A stretch of 64,000 nucleotides of DNA from Akkermansia sp. (GTDB lineage Bacteria > Verrucomicrobiota > Verrucomicrobiia > Verrucomicrobiales > Akkermansiaceae). The position numbers and the translations under genes were made by a program. Within the stretch, counting starts at the first letter, position 1. Each line of letters opens with the position of its first letter. The stretch spans positions 1-64,000 of the forward strand of contig JAFQDN010000055.1 of assembly GCA_017415995.1 (NCBI GenBank). The letters run 5' to 3'. Below are positions 28,490-37,642 of the stretch, piece after piece. The notes below the pieces were generated by a model. The model searched no databases. It worked only from the letters and a program-made list of their open reading frames with translations, and was not told the origin of the DNA.

Positions 28490-29317
28490 TCAGCGGTTTT
28501 TGCGCGCTTTTTTGAGAATAGCTCGTATAGTTTTGGCGTTAGGACCGCCAACACAGTCATCTACCGAGGCTCCTTTGGCCGTTTTAGCATTCAAATCAGC
28601 ACCGTGATTCACCAGCCATTGCACGATTTCAACATGGCTGAGCCCGCAGGCGTTGTGTAGTGCCGTAGTACCGTTGGAATTGGATAGCACATTGTTGACA
28701 TCCCCTCCTTCCATTATTTGCGGAAGTAGGGTAAGTAATCTATTTTTGTAAAGGCGCTCTACAGCTGTTTTATATTGCGTATTTTCCAACTCGCGTATCA
28801 ACTCGCCCAAGCCATCATCTACACTTACCGTGGCTCCATCCGTAGCTTCAGCTTGAGGCAAGGTAACGAGTCCGGCAGAGGAGCTCGAGTGGCAGATGTT
28901 GAAAGTAGCCCCGCGTACGTACCATACTCCGTCTTCCTCAAACCACGTAATCTCGGCCTTACCCTCAGTGTCCGAGGTAAAGGTGAGCTTTACCTCCACG
29001 CACATATCATTACCGGTGATGCTGATGGAGGAATCTTGAGCTGAGTAAACCACCTTAACGGGAGGCCAAGGAGAATCCGGCGTACTCTCGTCCAATTGAT
29101 AGGAGAAACAGTTGTCACAAGAAGTCGGGAATTGCAGCACAAGCGGGGTGGATTGGCAATCAATCCATTGTGTTGGCTGCACATCCGACTGCGTGTGTGC
29201 TTGTTGAGCTCCGTTTACGGATACCACCAAAAGCTTACCTGCCATATCAGCAGGTGCCGCCCATACCGAGGCAATGCATGCAGCAAGTACAGAGCTAATC
29301 TGAAGGATTCGTCTCAT
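28490..29317 (-). CDS. exported protein with beta-rich domain and ankyrin repeats (275 aa)
   Basis: A signal peptide ends near WAAP. Residues 35-150 form a beta-rich domain with the stretch LTFTSDTEGKAEITW, shared in form with the neighbouring 465-residue protein. The ankyrin part lies at about 205-265 (GTTALHNACGLSHVEIVQWLVNHGADLNAKT read in two pieces). Helices with RLYKNRLLTLLP join the two. It is a shorter paralog of the gene at 29536-30933, with a 65-residue membrane protein gene between them. A protein-binding role in the periplasm is likely, but the partner is unknown. Confidence 0.78.
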   Translation of the reverse strand: MRRILQISSVLAACIASVWAAPADMAGKLLVVSVNGAQQAHTQSDVQPTQWIDCQSTPLVLQFPTSCDNCFSYQLDESTPDSPWPPVKVVYSAQDSSISITGNDMCVEVKLTFTSDTEGKAEITWFEEDGVWYVRGATFNICHSSSSAGLVTLPQAEATDGATVSVDDGLGELIRELENTQYKTAVERLYKNRLLTLLPQIMEGGDVNNVLSNSNGTTALHNACGLSHVEIVQWLVNHGADLNAKTAKGASVDDCVGGPNAKTIRAILKKARKNR

Positions 29318-29323
29318 ACGGAT

Positions 29324-29521
29324 TTAGTGTTGAGGTTCACCGAAGATGGAGTTGAACGCACTTTGCACCAAGTCCCCGAACCATGCGCTGATGTCGTCCG
29401 CATAGTAATAGAGAGCGCAGCCGAAGGCAATCAGCGCCAAGGCTGAGGCTATTTCCTTGATATAAGCCCCCAAGTCTTTGATTGTGGTGGATTCCTCTTC
29501 TTTTTTTCTTTTTTTGGTCAT
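29324..29521 (-). CDS. small membrane protein (65 aa)
   Basis: The basic, acidic N-terminus (TKKRKKEEES) is followed by one membrane segment at about 24-45 (ASALALIAFGCALYYYA) and a short amphipathic tail. It starts 14 bases after the end of the 465-residue ankyrin gene and ends 6 bases before the next ATG, so it belongs to the same operon. Length and tight spacing support a real gene. The role is unknown. Confidence 0.6.
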   Translation of the reverse strand: MTKKRKKEEESTTIKDLGAYIKEIASALALIAFGCALYYYADDISAWFGDLVQSAFNSIFGEPQH

Positions 29522-29535
29522 TTGAGAGTTTCTGG

Positions 29536-30933
29536 TTAATCGTGCATTTTAAGAGCCTCTTGAATCTCGGCAAGATTCGGAGTATCCGGAGGCAAGGTAA
29601 CTATTTCTCCTTGCTCATTCATCAGCCTACGGTCCGCTCCGTAGCCGGTAAGCCAGCGCACCAGCTCCACATTTCCCTCTCGTGCGGCGCGGTATACGGC
29701 GGTGGCGGCATCAGGGAGCATGCCTTCTTCCTCTCGCGCCAGTATCATGTGCGGTAATTTTGCCAATACCAATCCATCTCTTCGGCGCACATGTTGGCAG
29801 TAAATATAGCATTGTTTCAGCTCTCGCAGCATGTTCTCCACAAACATTTCCTCGCTCATCTTGGCATTTTGCACGCGGCTGAGAAGAATAGCGGGTGTGT
29901 CCGTCATGCTCATACCGAGAGCAAGTGGCCCGGTACCGGATTTCACACTGCGGTAAAGGAGCTGTGCACACGTCCTCGCCTTTTGTTCATCTGTGGGTAT
30001 GGTGTAATCGGGAGATTCCTGGTTAATGCCGCTGAACTCAAGCTCCAGCCAAGCAGCAGCCTCTCGCGCAGCCTGTATATCAACCTCTGGGCCGCTGTAA
30101 GGGCGGTCTCGCCACTTGCGGGCTTCCTCAAGAATGGCTTTTATCTTTTTAGAGTTTTTACCGCTGATGCAGGCATCAATACTCGCTCCTTTATCAGTGC
30201 GAGCCTCTAAGTCAGCCCCATGCTCCACCAACCATTGCACCAGCTTCACATGGCTGAGCCCGCATGCGTAATGCAAGGCGGTATTGCCCTTGTAGTCCGG
30301 GTTGGTAAATGAGCTGTCGTGCACCATCATCACCATTGGCAGCAGTGATACTAAGCGCTTTCGGTAAAGTTTCTCCGCATCGCTGCGGTAGCTCGCGCTT
30401 TCAATCTCACTGAGGATAGCCTGCAAGCCATCATCCCACATTTCGGGGTCTCGGGCAATGATTTCCTCCGGCAGCTCTACACCGGCAGTTTTATCCGCAT
30501 CCGATTGCACGGTAAAGGTCATGTTGCGGAAGTGGCGGGTATCTCCGGCCTCGTGCCAAGCAATGGTTGCGGTGCCCTCGGTGTTACTTGTATAGGTCAA
30601 GATGGCCAAAATGCGGAACTCGTTGCAATTCACATTGATGTAAGCCTTGTTGATGGCCGGAGCCGGGGCATAACTGACCTGCACTTCATTGGTAATACGC
30701 CCTATACGCGTTGTTGTGGTGGTATATTCTGCATTTGCAGGAAAATCCACGACAAAATCAGTAATTCCCGTCAATAGAAACCACGGTTGTGCAGCCTCTT
30801 GGTACATATCCGTGCGGGCAGCCAACACGTTTTCCATGTTAATGCGTACGGTCTTGTTCGCAATATCCGTCGGGCCCAGCGCCCAAAGCTCAGCCGTACC
30901 CAATAGAGCAACGATAATAAGGCTTATTTTCAT
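29536..30933 (-). CDS. exported protein with beta-rich domain and ankyrin repeats (465 aa)
   Basis: A signal peptide (KISLIIVALLGTAELWA) leads into a beta-rich domain with LTYTSNTEGTATIAWHEAG near residues 115-133, then helices and ankyrin repeats (GNTALHYACGLSHVKLVQW). After a helical middle there is another ankyrin-like unit near the C-terminus (AVYRAAREGNVELVRWLTGYGAD). Its N-terminal two thirds are clearly paralogous to the 275-residue protein downstream. It ends a short operon that also includes the 65-residue membrane protein. The gene is 3 bases from the end of the 5'-nucleotidase gene, so translation is probably coupled. Confidence 0.8.
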   Translation of the reverse strand: MKISLIIVALLGTAELWALGPTDIANKTVRINMENVLAARTDMYQEAAQPWFLLTGITDFVVDFPANAEYTTTTTRIGRITNEVQVSYAPAPAINKAYINVNCNEFRILAILTYTSNTEGTATIAWHEAGDTRHFRNMTFTVQSDADKTAGVELPEEIIARDPEMWDDGLQAILSEIESASYRSDAEKLYRKRLVSLLPMVMMVHDSSFTNPDYKGNTALHYACGLSHVKLVQWLVEHGADLEARTDKGASIDACISGKNSKKIKAILEEARKWRDRPYSGPEVDIQAAREAAAWLELEFSGINQESPDYTIPTDEQKARTCAQLLYRSVKSGTGPLALGMSMTDTPAILLSRVQNAKMSEEMFVENMLRELKQCYIYCQHVRRRDGLVLAKLPHMILAREEEGMLPDAATAVYRAAREGNVELVRWLTGYGADRRLMNEQGEIVTLPPDTPNLAEIQEALKMHD

Positions 30934-30936
30934 GTT

Positions 30937-32349
30937 TTACTCAATAGTTACCTCAATGTTGCTAACGTTGGAGTAATCTACGGCTTCTTTACCCTCCATG
31001 TACAGCATAATGGCACGGGCTCCGTCCATATCATGAGCCACACCGGGGTCTGCCGGTTGTGGGGTTACGGTGGACATGAGGTAGGAATTGGTAGCAACGG
31101 TGTAATATTTGTCGGGGTCGATGGGGGTACCATCCGGCAGCGTTACCTCGGTTATACGCATGGGCTGCAATTCAGCTGCGGGCTTAATGGCTTTATAGCG
31201 AATGCCGGATACGCAGGGCGCACCGTGATGGTCACTGGCAGGTATATTGTTTAGGAAACTGACCAGCTCTTTACCCGTGGCCTTGAAGATAACGGTTTGA
31301 TTGCAGAAAGGATCCAAGCGATAGCAATCTGCCACGGTAAAATCGCCCTCGGGGAACTCAGACAAACGCACATTGCCGTAGTTTACAATGGCTATATCAG
31401 ACTTAGCGTAGGCGCGCAGAGCATCGGCCATCAAACAGCCCAAGCTCTCTCGGCGGGTGATGGCTGGCTTAATGCTGCCGAGGCGGCGTTGCATATAGGG
31501 GCTGGACTTTGTGGCATCCACCGCTGCTTGTATATCAGCATCTTTTGCATAGTCTTTCAGGGGAATCAGCTCCGCTTTTTTGCTGAGCACCTTACCGTCT
31601 TCCACCTCAAAGCTCAGGCGGGTAATATACTTAACCTTGTTCTCGGCCTGAGTTACCAGCACGCCGTTTTCACGCACCTCCCTGTCTACGCGGGTGTGAG
31701 TATGGCCTCCGATGATGGCATCAGCCTCGGGGAACAGCCCGGCAAGTTTAAGGTCATCCTCAAAGCCCAAGTGCGTAAGCAGAATGAGCACATCGCACTG
31801 CTCGCGCAGGTAGGCATAGTCGCGCACAACCTTGTAGGGATTGCTGAACTTCAGACCTTTACCATTATCAGGGTGCACATCAGGCAGACCATTTGAGCCG
31901 ATTTGTACCAGCCCAAGCACGCCGATTCTTACCCCTTCCCGCTCAAAAATATGGTAGGGTTTCAGGTTAAGCTCCGCCCCGCCATCGGCGCTTACATTGG
32001 CGCATACAAAGTTAAAATCGGCAGCATCCAGCGTGTTGCGCAGTCCGACAAGCCCGGAGTCAAACTCATGGTTTCCCAAGGTAGAGAGGTCAAAGCCCAG
32101 CATATTCATGAGCTTAATCATGGGTACACCCGGCTGCTCGCCGTTGTCAACATACGGGGAACCGGTACGGTTGTCGCCGGCTGCAAATAACAGTACATCA
32201 GGATCAGCAGCGCGCTCGTTTTTCAAAAAGGTTGCCAAACGGGGCAATTCGTCTATGTTGGCATGCATGTCGTTAATGCCGAGCACGGTTACCTCTTCAG
32301 CGAACACGCCGACGCAGGCCAGCAGCATGGTGAGAATAGGAAGTTTCAT
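30937..32349 (-). CDS. exported 5'-nucleotidase/metallophosphatase (UshA family)
   Basis: A signal peptide (KLPILTMLLACVGVFA) leads a two-domain enzyme of 470 residues. The metal-binding domain shows LGINDMHANID, FAAGDNRTGSPYVD, LGNHEFDSGL, LTHLGFEDD and IIGGHTHTRVD, the full set of metallophosphatase motifs. The C-terminal 5'-nucleotidase domain covers about 290-460 (DPFCNQTVIFKATGKEL). Such periplasmic enzymes remove phosphate from nucleotides, releasing nucleosides for uptake. A 64-residue protein gene lies 28 bases upstream on the same strand. Confidence 0.92.
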   Translation of the reverse strand: MKLPILTMLLACVGVFAEEVTVLGINDMHANIDELPRLATFLKNERAADPDVLLFAAGDNRTGSPYVDNGEQPGVPMIKLMNMLGFDLSTLGNHEFDSGLVGLRNTLDAADFNFVCANVSADGGAELNLKPYHIFEREGVRIGVLGLVQIGSNGLPDVHPDNGKGLKFSNPYKVVRDYAYLREQCDVLILLTHLGFEDDLKLAGLFPEADAIIGGHTHTRVDREVRENGVLVTQAENKVKYITRLSFEVEDGKVLSKKAELIPLKDYAKDADIQAAVDATKSSPYMQRRLGSIKPAITRRESLGCLMADALRAYAKSDIAIVNYGNVRLSEFPEGDFTVADCYRLDPFCNQTVIFKATGKELVSFLNNIPASDHHGAPCVSGIRYKAIKPAAELQPMRITEVTLPDGTPIDPDKYYTVATNSYLMSTVTPQPADPGVAHDMDGARAIMLYMEGKEAVDYSNVSNIEVTIE

Positions 32350-32377
32350 GGTTGGTATCTGTAGGTTGTGAGTGGTA

Positions 32378-32572
32378 TTATTCTGGGGCTTGTGTAAAAA
32401 TGTGGCGGCCGTCCGCCATGGGACTATCCGCCGCTATAACGTTGCCCCAAGCATCGTAAAGCTCTCCCTGAGGCATGGGTATCTTTTGGTCTGCACAGTA
32501 GCGGCGCAAGGCATCTTGTGCCGTGGCTCCTGTAAATATGGTAACGAGGGTGTTGTCAACGTATACGAGCAT
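32378..32572 (-). CDS. small protein of unknown function (64 aa)
   Basis: No signal peptide or membrane segment is seen. The order of short strands, one helix (GATAQDALRRYC) and a strand-turn end (YDAWGNVIAADSPMADG) gives a beta-grasp feel, but this is only an impression. It lies between the 154-residue exported protein gene (2 bases away) and the 5'-nucleotidase gene (28 bases), all on one strand, so it is probably translated from the same message. Confidence 0.6.
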   Translation of the reverse strand: MLVYVDNTLVTIFTGATAQDALRRYCADQKIPMPQGELYDAWGNVIAADSPMADGRHIFTQAPE

Positions 32573-32574
32573 AT

Positions 32575-33039
32575 TCAGACTTCGGGGTTAAGGGTAATAA
32601 TGATGGTGTGGGGCGTTGCTGTAAACTCATGCGCGGGCTCGCCTTCAGCCCCTACCATTTCACCCTGCGCGGTGAAAATGTAGGTGTTGTCTTTTGCCTC
32701 CTTGAGAGTCAGCGTGCCGCAGAAGTGCACGGCACAGCCATCGCCTACTCCGTCAAATGAAATCATAGCCGTGTTGCGTTTCGGTTCCCACAAAAAAACT
32801 TTCAGCTTGGGCATGGGGGCGTTGTAGCCCATCTTATAGGAGCAGTCAACATTAGTGCCGGGCTTGCGGCCTATGATGGTCAGGGTGCAATCCCCCAGCT
32901 CCGGCGGCAAGTGACGGTCACTTACTTGTTTAGGCGCAATGCTCCGGTGGGAGCTATGCGGCACTGCCTCAGCCACAGTACCGGACATGGCTACGGTGGC
33001 GCTGATAATAAAGGCGTAAATATACTTATGTGTCATCAT
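32575..33039 (-). CDS. exported protein of unknown function (154 aa)
   Basis: A signal peptide (YIYAFIISATVAMSGTVAEA) is followed by a beta-rich region with YTFTA-type strands (NTYIFTAQGEM) and a final FTATPHTIIITL strand. The pattern resembles the beta-rich domains of the ankyrin proteins downstream, though the match is weak. The first of the set 154-residue protein, 64-residue protein, 5'-nucleotidase, it has a short gap of 143 bases upstream holding a hairpin. Confidence 0.65.
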   Translation of the reverse strand: MMTHKYIYAFIISATVAMSGTVAEAVPHSSHRSIAPKQVSDRHLPPELGDCTLTIIGRKPGTNVDCSYKMGYNAPMPKLKVFLWEPKRNTAMISFDGVGDGCAVHFCGTLTLKEAKDNTYIFTAQGEMVGAEGEPAHEFTATPHTIIITLNPEV

Positions 33040-33122
33040 CTCTGTTAATACTACACAATTTTTCTCGTGATGAAATCTTAAAGTGTGATTTTTTTCTTTT
33101 TCTACACTCTTTTTTCAACATA

Positions 33123-33148
33123 ATGCGGGGAGCTCTCGCTCCCCGCAT
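33123..33148 (-). terminator. hairpin after the TMEM43-like gene
   Basis: A perfect 11-bp stem (33123-33133 with 33138-33148) lies just past the stop of the minus-strand gene. No T-run follows on either strand, so it may be a weak or factor-dependent terminator, or an RNA-stabilising hairpin. Confidence 0.45.
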
Positions 33149-33181
33149 GCTAAAGCATTGATAATTAGTTATACGCTTTGT

Positions 33182-34948
33182 TTACTGAGCCTCGGCGGGA
33201 GCGGACTCTTTCTTCTTGCGCATCTTAAGCCATACGATGAGGCCAACCGCTGCCAACAACAGAGGAATGGCAATCAACGGGCGATAGAAAAGCCATGCAA
33301 TGGAGATAACGACCAAGGCAACGACCGTGGCAATTACGAAGGAAATAATCTTGCTGCCGAAGCCGATGATGCTACCGATGAAAGGAATGACATCGCCCAG
33401 CACGGACAGGGGTTTGAACACCATGTTCAGGCCAATGAACATGGCCAACCAACCACCGAAGCGGATTAACCAAGTCATCATGGAGTTTGCGGAATGCGCA
33501 TCGGAGAACATGACGGCTGCGGGCTTCTCTCCCATGGAAAGCAAATCTATGGACTTCCCTGTTTCCTTGGAAACATAGGGCGCAAAGGTGTCATTGTTCT
33601 GCTGAGCTATGATGCTGATGGTTTGGCTGGGTGCAACCAAGAACCAGGATATACGCACATCACCGATTTGGGGAGCCGAGGGATTAACGGTAAGCTGTAC
33701 CGGCATCCCGGGTTGCACAGGCATAACTCCGGGCTGTACCGGACCCGGCATCGCGGGCTGAACCACAGGAGTGTACACCGGAGCCGGCAGAGTTGCGGTA
33801 CGGCCGATTGTTACACTTTGGAATACACCGTTGACGCATACTTGGCGTGCGCCGTTCTCAGAGAAGATGCGGGCAAGCGTGCCATCCGGCAAACGCACGA
33901 ACTCCTTGTTTTCAACCTTCAGGATGGGCAAGGAACCATAGTTGGCAATGTTGGCATAAATGATGTTGTTTTCAGCACCGGGATTGTAAACAAAACCGTT
34001 TCCCGGGGTTGTTTGTGCTACCGGGTGCATGGTGCCGTTGTACATCACGCTGTTGCCAATAACGGCTGCGGCATTGCCATCCGGCGTAATAATAAAGGGA
34101 ACTCCATCTACCGTGCTCACGGCTATGCGGGTCTGTTGGATGCTCGGCACCGTTACAAATCCGCCGTTGGCTACTACCGGCATCATCATCACGCGATCCG
34201 CCGGTATGGGTTGCACCGCAGGTGCTACAGGAGCCACCGGAGCTACGGGCTGAACCGTCGTAGGATACTGGGGCTGCATGCCATAGGCGGCATCGCGCCC
34301 TACGTATATGTAGTTGCCACTGGCTACTGCGCGTCCGGCAAGTCCCGCCGGAATGGTGATTTCCGAGGTGGGCACTGCGGCTTCTCCGCTGATGCGCTTA
34401 ATCTGGCCCTCTGTCAGTCGGAATGCACCAAAGGTGGCATTCGTAGCATAGAGGTCTGCCTTGGTTGCCTCGGGGTAGAAATTGAAGTTATCGTGCCCGG
34501 GGTCGTGGAAAGCACCGGAATCAATGGGCTTGTTGACCCACTTCTTGCTGTAAGAATAGGTGGTGGTAGTGGTTTCGCTGCCCCCCACATTCTTCTTGGT
34601 GGATGTCTGCTTGCGCTCATCCCACTGGTAGTACTCAACTTTACGAACCAGTTTGAAGCCTTTCACGCTGAAGTTGAACAAATCATCCGTCAGCTCATCT
34701 TCCGTGGTAGCTGTACCGGAGGCATGTACCAGATTTCCTTGGTTGGCTGAATCCACTGTTTCTGTGGATGGCAGAGAAACGCAGGCGGCTTCACCCTCTT
34801 CCAAGGTCTTTTGCGTCTTGACATAGTTGCCTTCATTCCAGAATAACAGGGGAATACCCGCTATAAAAAGGCCTATGCCTACGAGAACGCCTTTGAATGA
34901 GCTTCCGAGGCGTTCGCTCCAGCTTGTTGTTGTTGTTTCGGTCGACAT
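33182..34948 (-). CDS. TMEM43-like membrane protein with internal insertion
   Basis: The N-terminal part (membrane segment GVLVGIGLFIAGIPLLFWNEG, then TLEEGEAACV and GTATTEDELTDDLF) matches the bacterial TMEM43/DUF1625 family. The C-terminal membrane part with three segments (about 480-560) also fits. Between them lies an insertion of roughly 200 residues (about 220-430), rich in Pro, Val and Gln with repeated VAPVAP and QPGMP turns, which is unusual for this family. The start at 34948 is chosen; 21 extra residues upstream look non-coding. The function of bacterial members is unknown. Confidence 0.8.
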   Translation of the reverse strand: MSTETTTTSWSERLGSSFKGVLVGIGLFIAGIPLLFWNEGNYVKTQKTLEEGEAACVSLPSTETVDSANQGNLVHASGTATTEDELTDDLFNFSVKGFKLVRKVEYYQWDERKQTSTKKNVGGSETTTTTYSYSKKWVNKPIDSGAFHDPGHDNFNFYPEATKADLYATNATFGAFRLTEGQIKRISGEAAVPTSEITIPAGLAGRAVASGNYIYVGRDAAYGMQPQYPTTVQPVAPVAPVAPAVQPIPADRVMMMPVVANGGFVTVPSIQQTRIAVSTVDGVPFIITPDGNAAAVIGNSVMYNGTMHPVAQTTPGNGFVYNPGAENNIIYANIANYGSLPILKVENKEFVRLPDGTLARIFSENGARQVCVNGVFQSVTIGRTATLPAPVYTPVVQPAMPGPVQPGVMPVQPGMPVQLTVNPSAPQIGDVRISWFLVAPSQTISIIAQQNNDTFAPYVSKETGKSIDLLSMGEKPAAVMFSDAHSANSMMTWLIRFGGWLAMFIGLNMVFKPLSVLGDVIPFIGSIIGFGSKIISFVIATVVALVVISIAWLFYRPLIAIPLLLAAVGLIVWLKMRKKKESAPAEAQ

Positions 34949-35036
34949 AATATTGTTGTCTGTGTGTATCTTGGTTGTTATGTTCAGTTTTGCGCCTGAA
35001 CTTCGCCTCACTATCGCTCCTTGTTGCAGAGCCGTA

Positions 35037-36224
35037 TCAGTAAGAAGGTTGTTCGTCTATCAGGTTGAAGGTTCCGGTGTAGATTATTTTGTCAGCCTGA
35101 ATGGTCGAAGGTTTTCCGGTAACGGTACATGTTGCATAACCGTTCGTGGCAGAGGTAAAAATAAGCTCAAATGTTCGTGTGTACCATTGGCTCACGTTGC
35201 CCCCTCCGTGTGCAGACTCGAAGGTATATGTCACGGTTGCTGCGTTTTTGCCGGTTTTGTGATAAGAGGTTGTGGTCTTAATGTAATCCTCGCCATCCTG
35301 AGATGCTGAGCCCCCGGATTCGGTGTTGGAAAGCTGCCACGTCACATAGTAACGCTGTTCACCTCCCGGGGTCAGGAATGCGTATACGGAGTCATCACGG
35401 GTCGGATTCGGATTCTCCGTCTTTTCGCTTACACATCGGAAATGCAGGGACTTCCCGGCCACTTTCTCCGGTGCCAAGTCATCCATCGCTTTCAGCGCGG
35501 CTTTATCCCCGGCTGCCGCTGCCAGTGAAAAGTAATAATTGGAGAGTTCTCTATCCTTCCCTACACCGCGCCCCTGCCGGTAGCGCCACCCCATCCATCG
35601 GGCTGCGGTGCTGTCTCCGGCCTGCGCGGCACATTCATACAAATCCACCGCTATCGCTTCATTCACGGGCTTGCCGTTTTTTCCCTCTGCGTAACAGACT
35701 CCCAGCTCTCGCAGTTGCGCCGGTGTCATGCCCGGGGTCACGCCCTCATATATTGGGGCTCCCTCCACAGCTACCCCCTGCGCTTCCGGCACTTCAGGCA
35801 AATTCCCATCCTCATCGGCCAGTTTCGGATCTGCTCCGGCCTGCAGCAGGTAGTGCTGTGCCAGAGCATGCTGTGTGTAGTGTAAGGGCGTTCGTCCCAT
35901 GTGGTCCCGCACATTCGGATTCGCCCCGTTGCGTAATAACATTTCCGCAGCCTCCGCTGCGCTGTACGGTAAGTCCAAGGGCTTACTGTCACATTCCTCT
36001 TGGTATATGACATCGTGCACCATCGCACAAAGTAACGGAACTTTGTAGCCGCGTACCAGCTCTACCTCTGCATTGACGTCTATCCCGCTTTTAATCAGCT
36101 GTTCAATCGCGGCCAATGATTCCCCACGCAGTATGGCTTCTTCCAACTGCTCTTCACCGCCGGCGTGCACCGTTGCCGTCATGCACACGCTCATCGCGGT
36201 TAATATGTATGCTGAGATTTTCAT
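35037..36224 (-). CDS. exported ankyrin/Sel1 repeat protein (395 aa)
   Basis: A signal peptide (KISAYILTAMSVCMTATVHA) is followed by ankyrin units at about 25-140 (TPLHYTQHALAQHYLLQAGADP), then two Sel1-like repeats at about 170-245 (YECAAQAGDSTAARWMGWRY, GRGVGKDRELSNYY). The last 130 residues form a beta-rich domain with LIFTSATNGYATCTV, similar in form to the domains at 28490 and 29536. It begins 61 bases left of the first inverted-repeat element, which carries a promoter-like sequence aimed at this gene. The two upstream hairpins may belong to its leader. Confidence 0.82.
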   Translation of the reverse strand: MKISAYILTAMSVCMTATVHAGGEEQLEEAILRGESLAAIEQLIKSGIDVNAEVELVRGYKVPLLCAMVHDVIYQEECDSKPLDLPYSAAEAAEMLLRNGANPNVRDHMGRTPLHYTQHALAQHYLLQAGADPKLADEDGNLPEVPEAQGVAVEGAPIYEGVTPGMTPAQLRELGVCYAEGKNGKPVNEAIAVDLYECAAQAGDSTAARWMGWRYRQGRGVGKDRELSNYYFSLAAAAGDKAALKAMDDLAPEKVAGKSLHFRCVSEKTENPNPTRDDSVYAFLTPGGEQRYYVTWQLSNTESGGSASQDGEDYIKTTTSYHKTGKNAATVTYTFESAHGGGNVSQWYTRTFELIFTSATNGYATCTVTGKPSTIQADKIIYTGTFNLIDEQPSY

Positions 36225-36284
36225 TTACTAGGTTCCTATAACTCGGGCGGTCTAACACACCAACCACTGGTGTTAGTCTATGGT

Positions 36285-36458
36285 TTCAGAATGCTGATGT
36301 CTTAATGATTATTCGTTATAAGGACTTTGGCTACACATATGCATGAAAAGTGCGTGCGCGGTAAATAAGACCTTGAATCTGCAAAAGATTCCTTATATGC
36401 TGATTTACACATTTTTTTGTATGATGAATTATTTTTGAGTTGACATCAGCATTCTGAA
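36285..36458. repeat. inverted-repeat element, copy 1
   Basis: Two 17-bp arms match perfectly as an inverted repeat: 36285-36301 (ttcagaatgctgatgtc) and 36442-36458. Between them lie 140 bases almost identical to copy 2. The likeness to copy 2 continues 52 bases past the right arm, ending at cacgtg (36510), where the IS begins. Both arms contain the dinucleotide AG in the centre of the palindrome. Confidence 0.9.
36315..36343 (-). promoter_or_regulatory. promoter-like sequence in copy 1, pointing to the 395-residue gene
   Basis: Reading leftwards, TGCATA and TATAAC are 17 bases apart. The -10 box is good and the -35 box weak. The start would fall just inside the left arm, so the arm is transcribed into the leader. 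Confidence 0.45.
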
Positions 36459-36740
36459 TGCAGATGCCCTATACATAGCCTGATTTTTTGTGATTGCTAC
36501 AAAACACGTGTGAGGTGCGCCCCGTTTTCTGACCACCGGCTATGTTGTTTAAGGAATTTTGGAGCCGATGCTTGGAGCTGTGGTTAAGTTACTGCTTTTT
36601 TCGGTGATTGTCAATCCTAATTTTTTGGCGATTTTGTTAGCGGAGGCGTGGGCGTGTCGCGCGCAGCGCGCCCCCGGAGCGTAGCGGAGGGAGCCCCGCC
36701 GTAGCGGAAAAATCGCCAAAAAATTTCGCCGGGGGGGGAT

Positions 36741-37574
36741 TCATGCGACGGACTGATGCTCTTCTCTCCATTTTTCTGGTGTCTTGTTGCCAAGGGATGA
36801 ATGCAATCGCTCGCTATTGTAGTAGCTTATCCATGTCTTGAGCCGTTGCTCTATGGACTTCTGTGTCACGTCGTCATATAAGTTGAATAATTCGTATTTG
36901 TACGTACGCCGGAAACGCTCCATTCTTACATTATCCCTCCAACTACCCTTGCCGTCCATACTGGGTCTGATGCCCAGTTGTCGTACTCGTGATAACTAGG
37001 ATTCAGATGTAAACTGACTACCCTGATCTGTATTGAGGATTTCCGGTTTACGTCCACTCGCTAACGCCATTGTCAGTGCCTCATGGCACAGTTCCACGGT
37101 CATGTTGCGTCCTACGCTATACCCTAAGGCCTCTCGGCTTGCCCAATCTATGACGGCACACAAATAATATGTTCTTCCCTCCACCTTTAGGTAGGTTATA
37201 TCGGTAGCCCATACCATGTCCGGCTTGTCCATTTGCATACCTTTGAGCAAGTATGGTACTTTCTCGTGTTGCGGATGCGGTTTGCTGGTATTACGCTTAC
37301 AATAGATTGCCTTAAGCCCCAGCTCTTTCATCAGCCGCCTTACATATTTCCTGTTTACTTGATATTGTAAGGCGTTACTAACGTGAGTTGTTAGGCGACG
37401 ATAGCCTAAACAAGGGTCTTTCAATAACCACGCCAATATTACTTGTTTGGCTTGCTTATCTCTTACTTTGGCTATTTCTGAGCGTTTCTATGTGTAATAA
37501 TACCGCGATTTGCTCAAATCCGGCAATTGACACTGGCGTCTTACGCTTATGCGAGGCTCCGTTTCATCTATCAT
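36741..37574 (-). pseudogene. IS3-family transposase orfB, interrupted
   Basis: The integrase-type transposase is readable from about 37574 to 36741 in one frame. It shows the DDE core stretch WATDITYLKVEGRTYYLCAVIDWASREALGYS, then LNTDQGSQFTS, and a final GSWRDNVRMERF/YYNSERLHSSLG region with the Glu. Two in-frame TAG codons break it, at 37488-37490 and 36996-36998; the second stands where relatives usually have a tryptophan after the FTS stretch. No frameshift is needed to read through both. The element is therefore probably inactive unless another copy supplies the enzyme. Confidence 0.85.
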
Positions 37575-37642
37575 TTGATAGCGTCCCTCCACGCCGGTAC
37601 ACTCATTGCCTTTTTTTTTAGCCAAGCCAGTTCGTATTCCCT

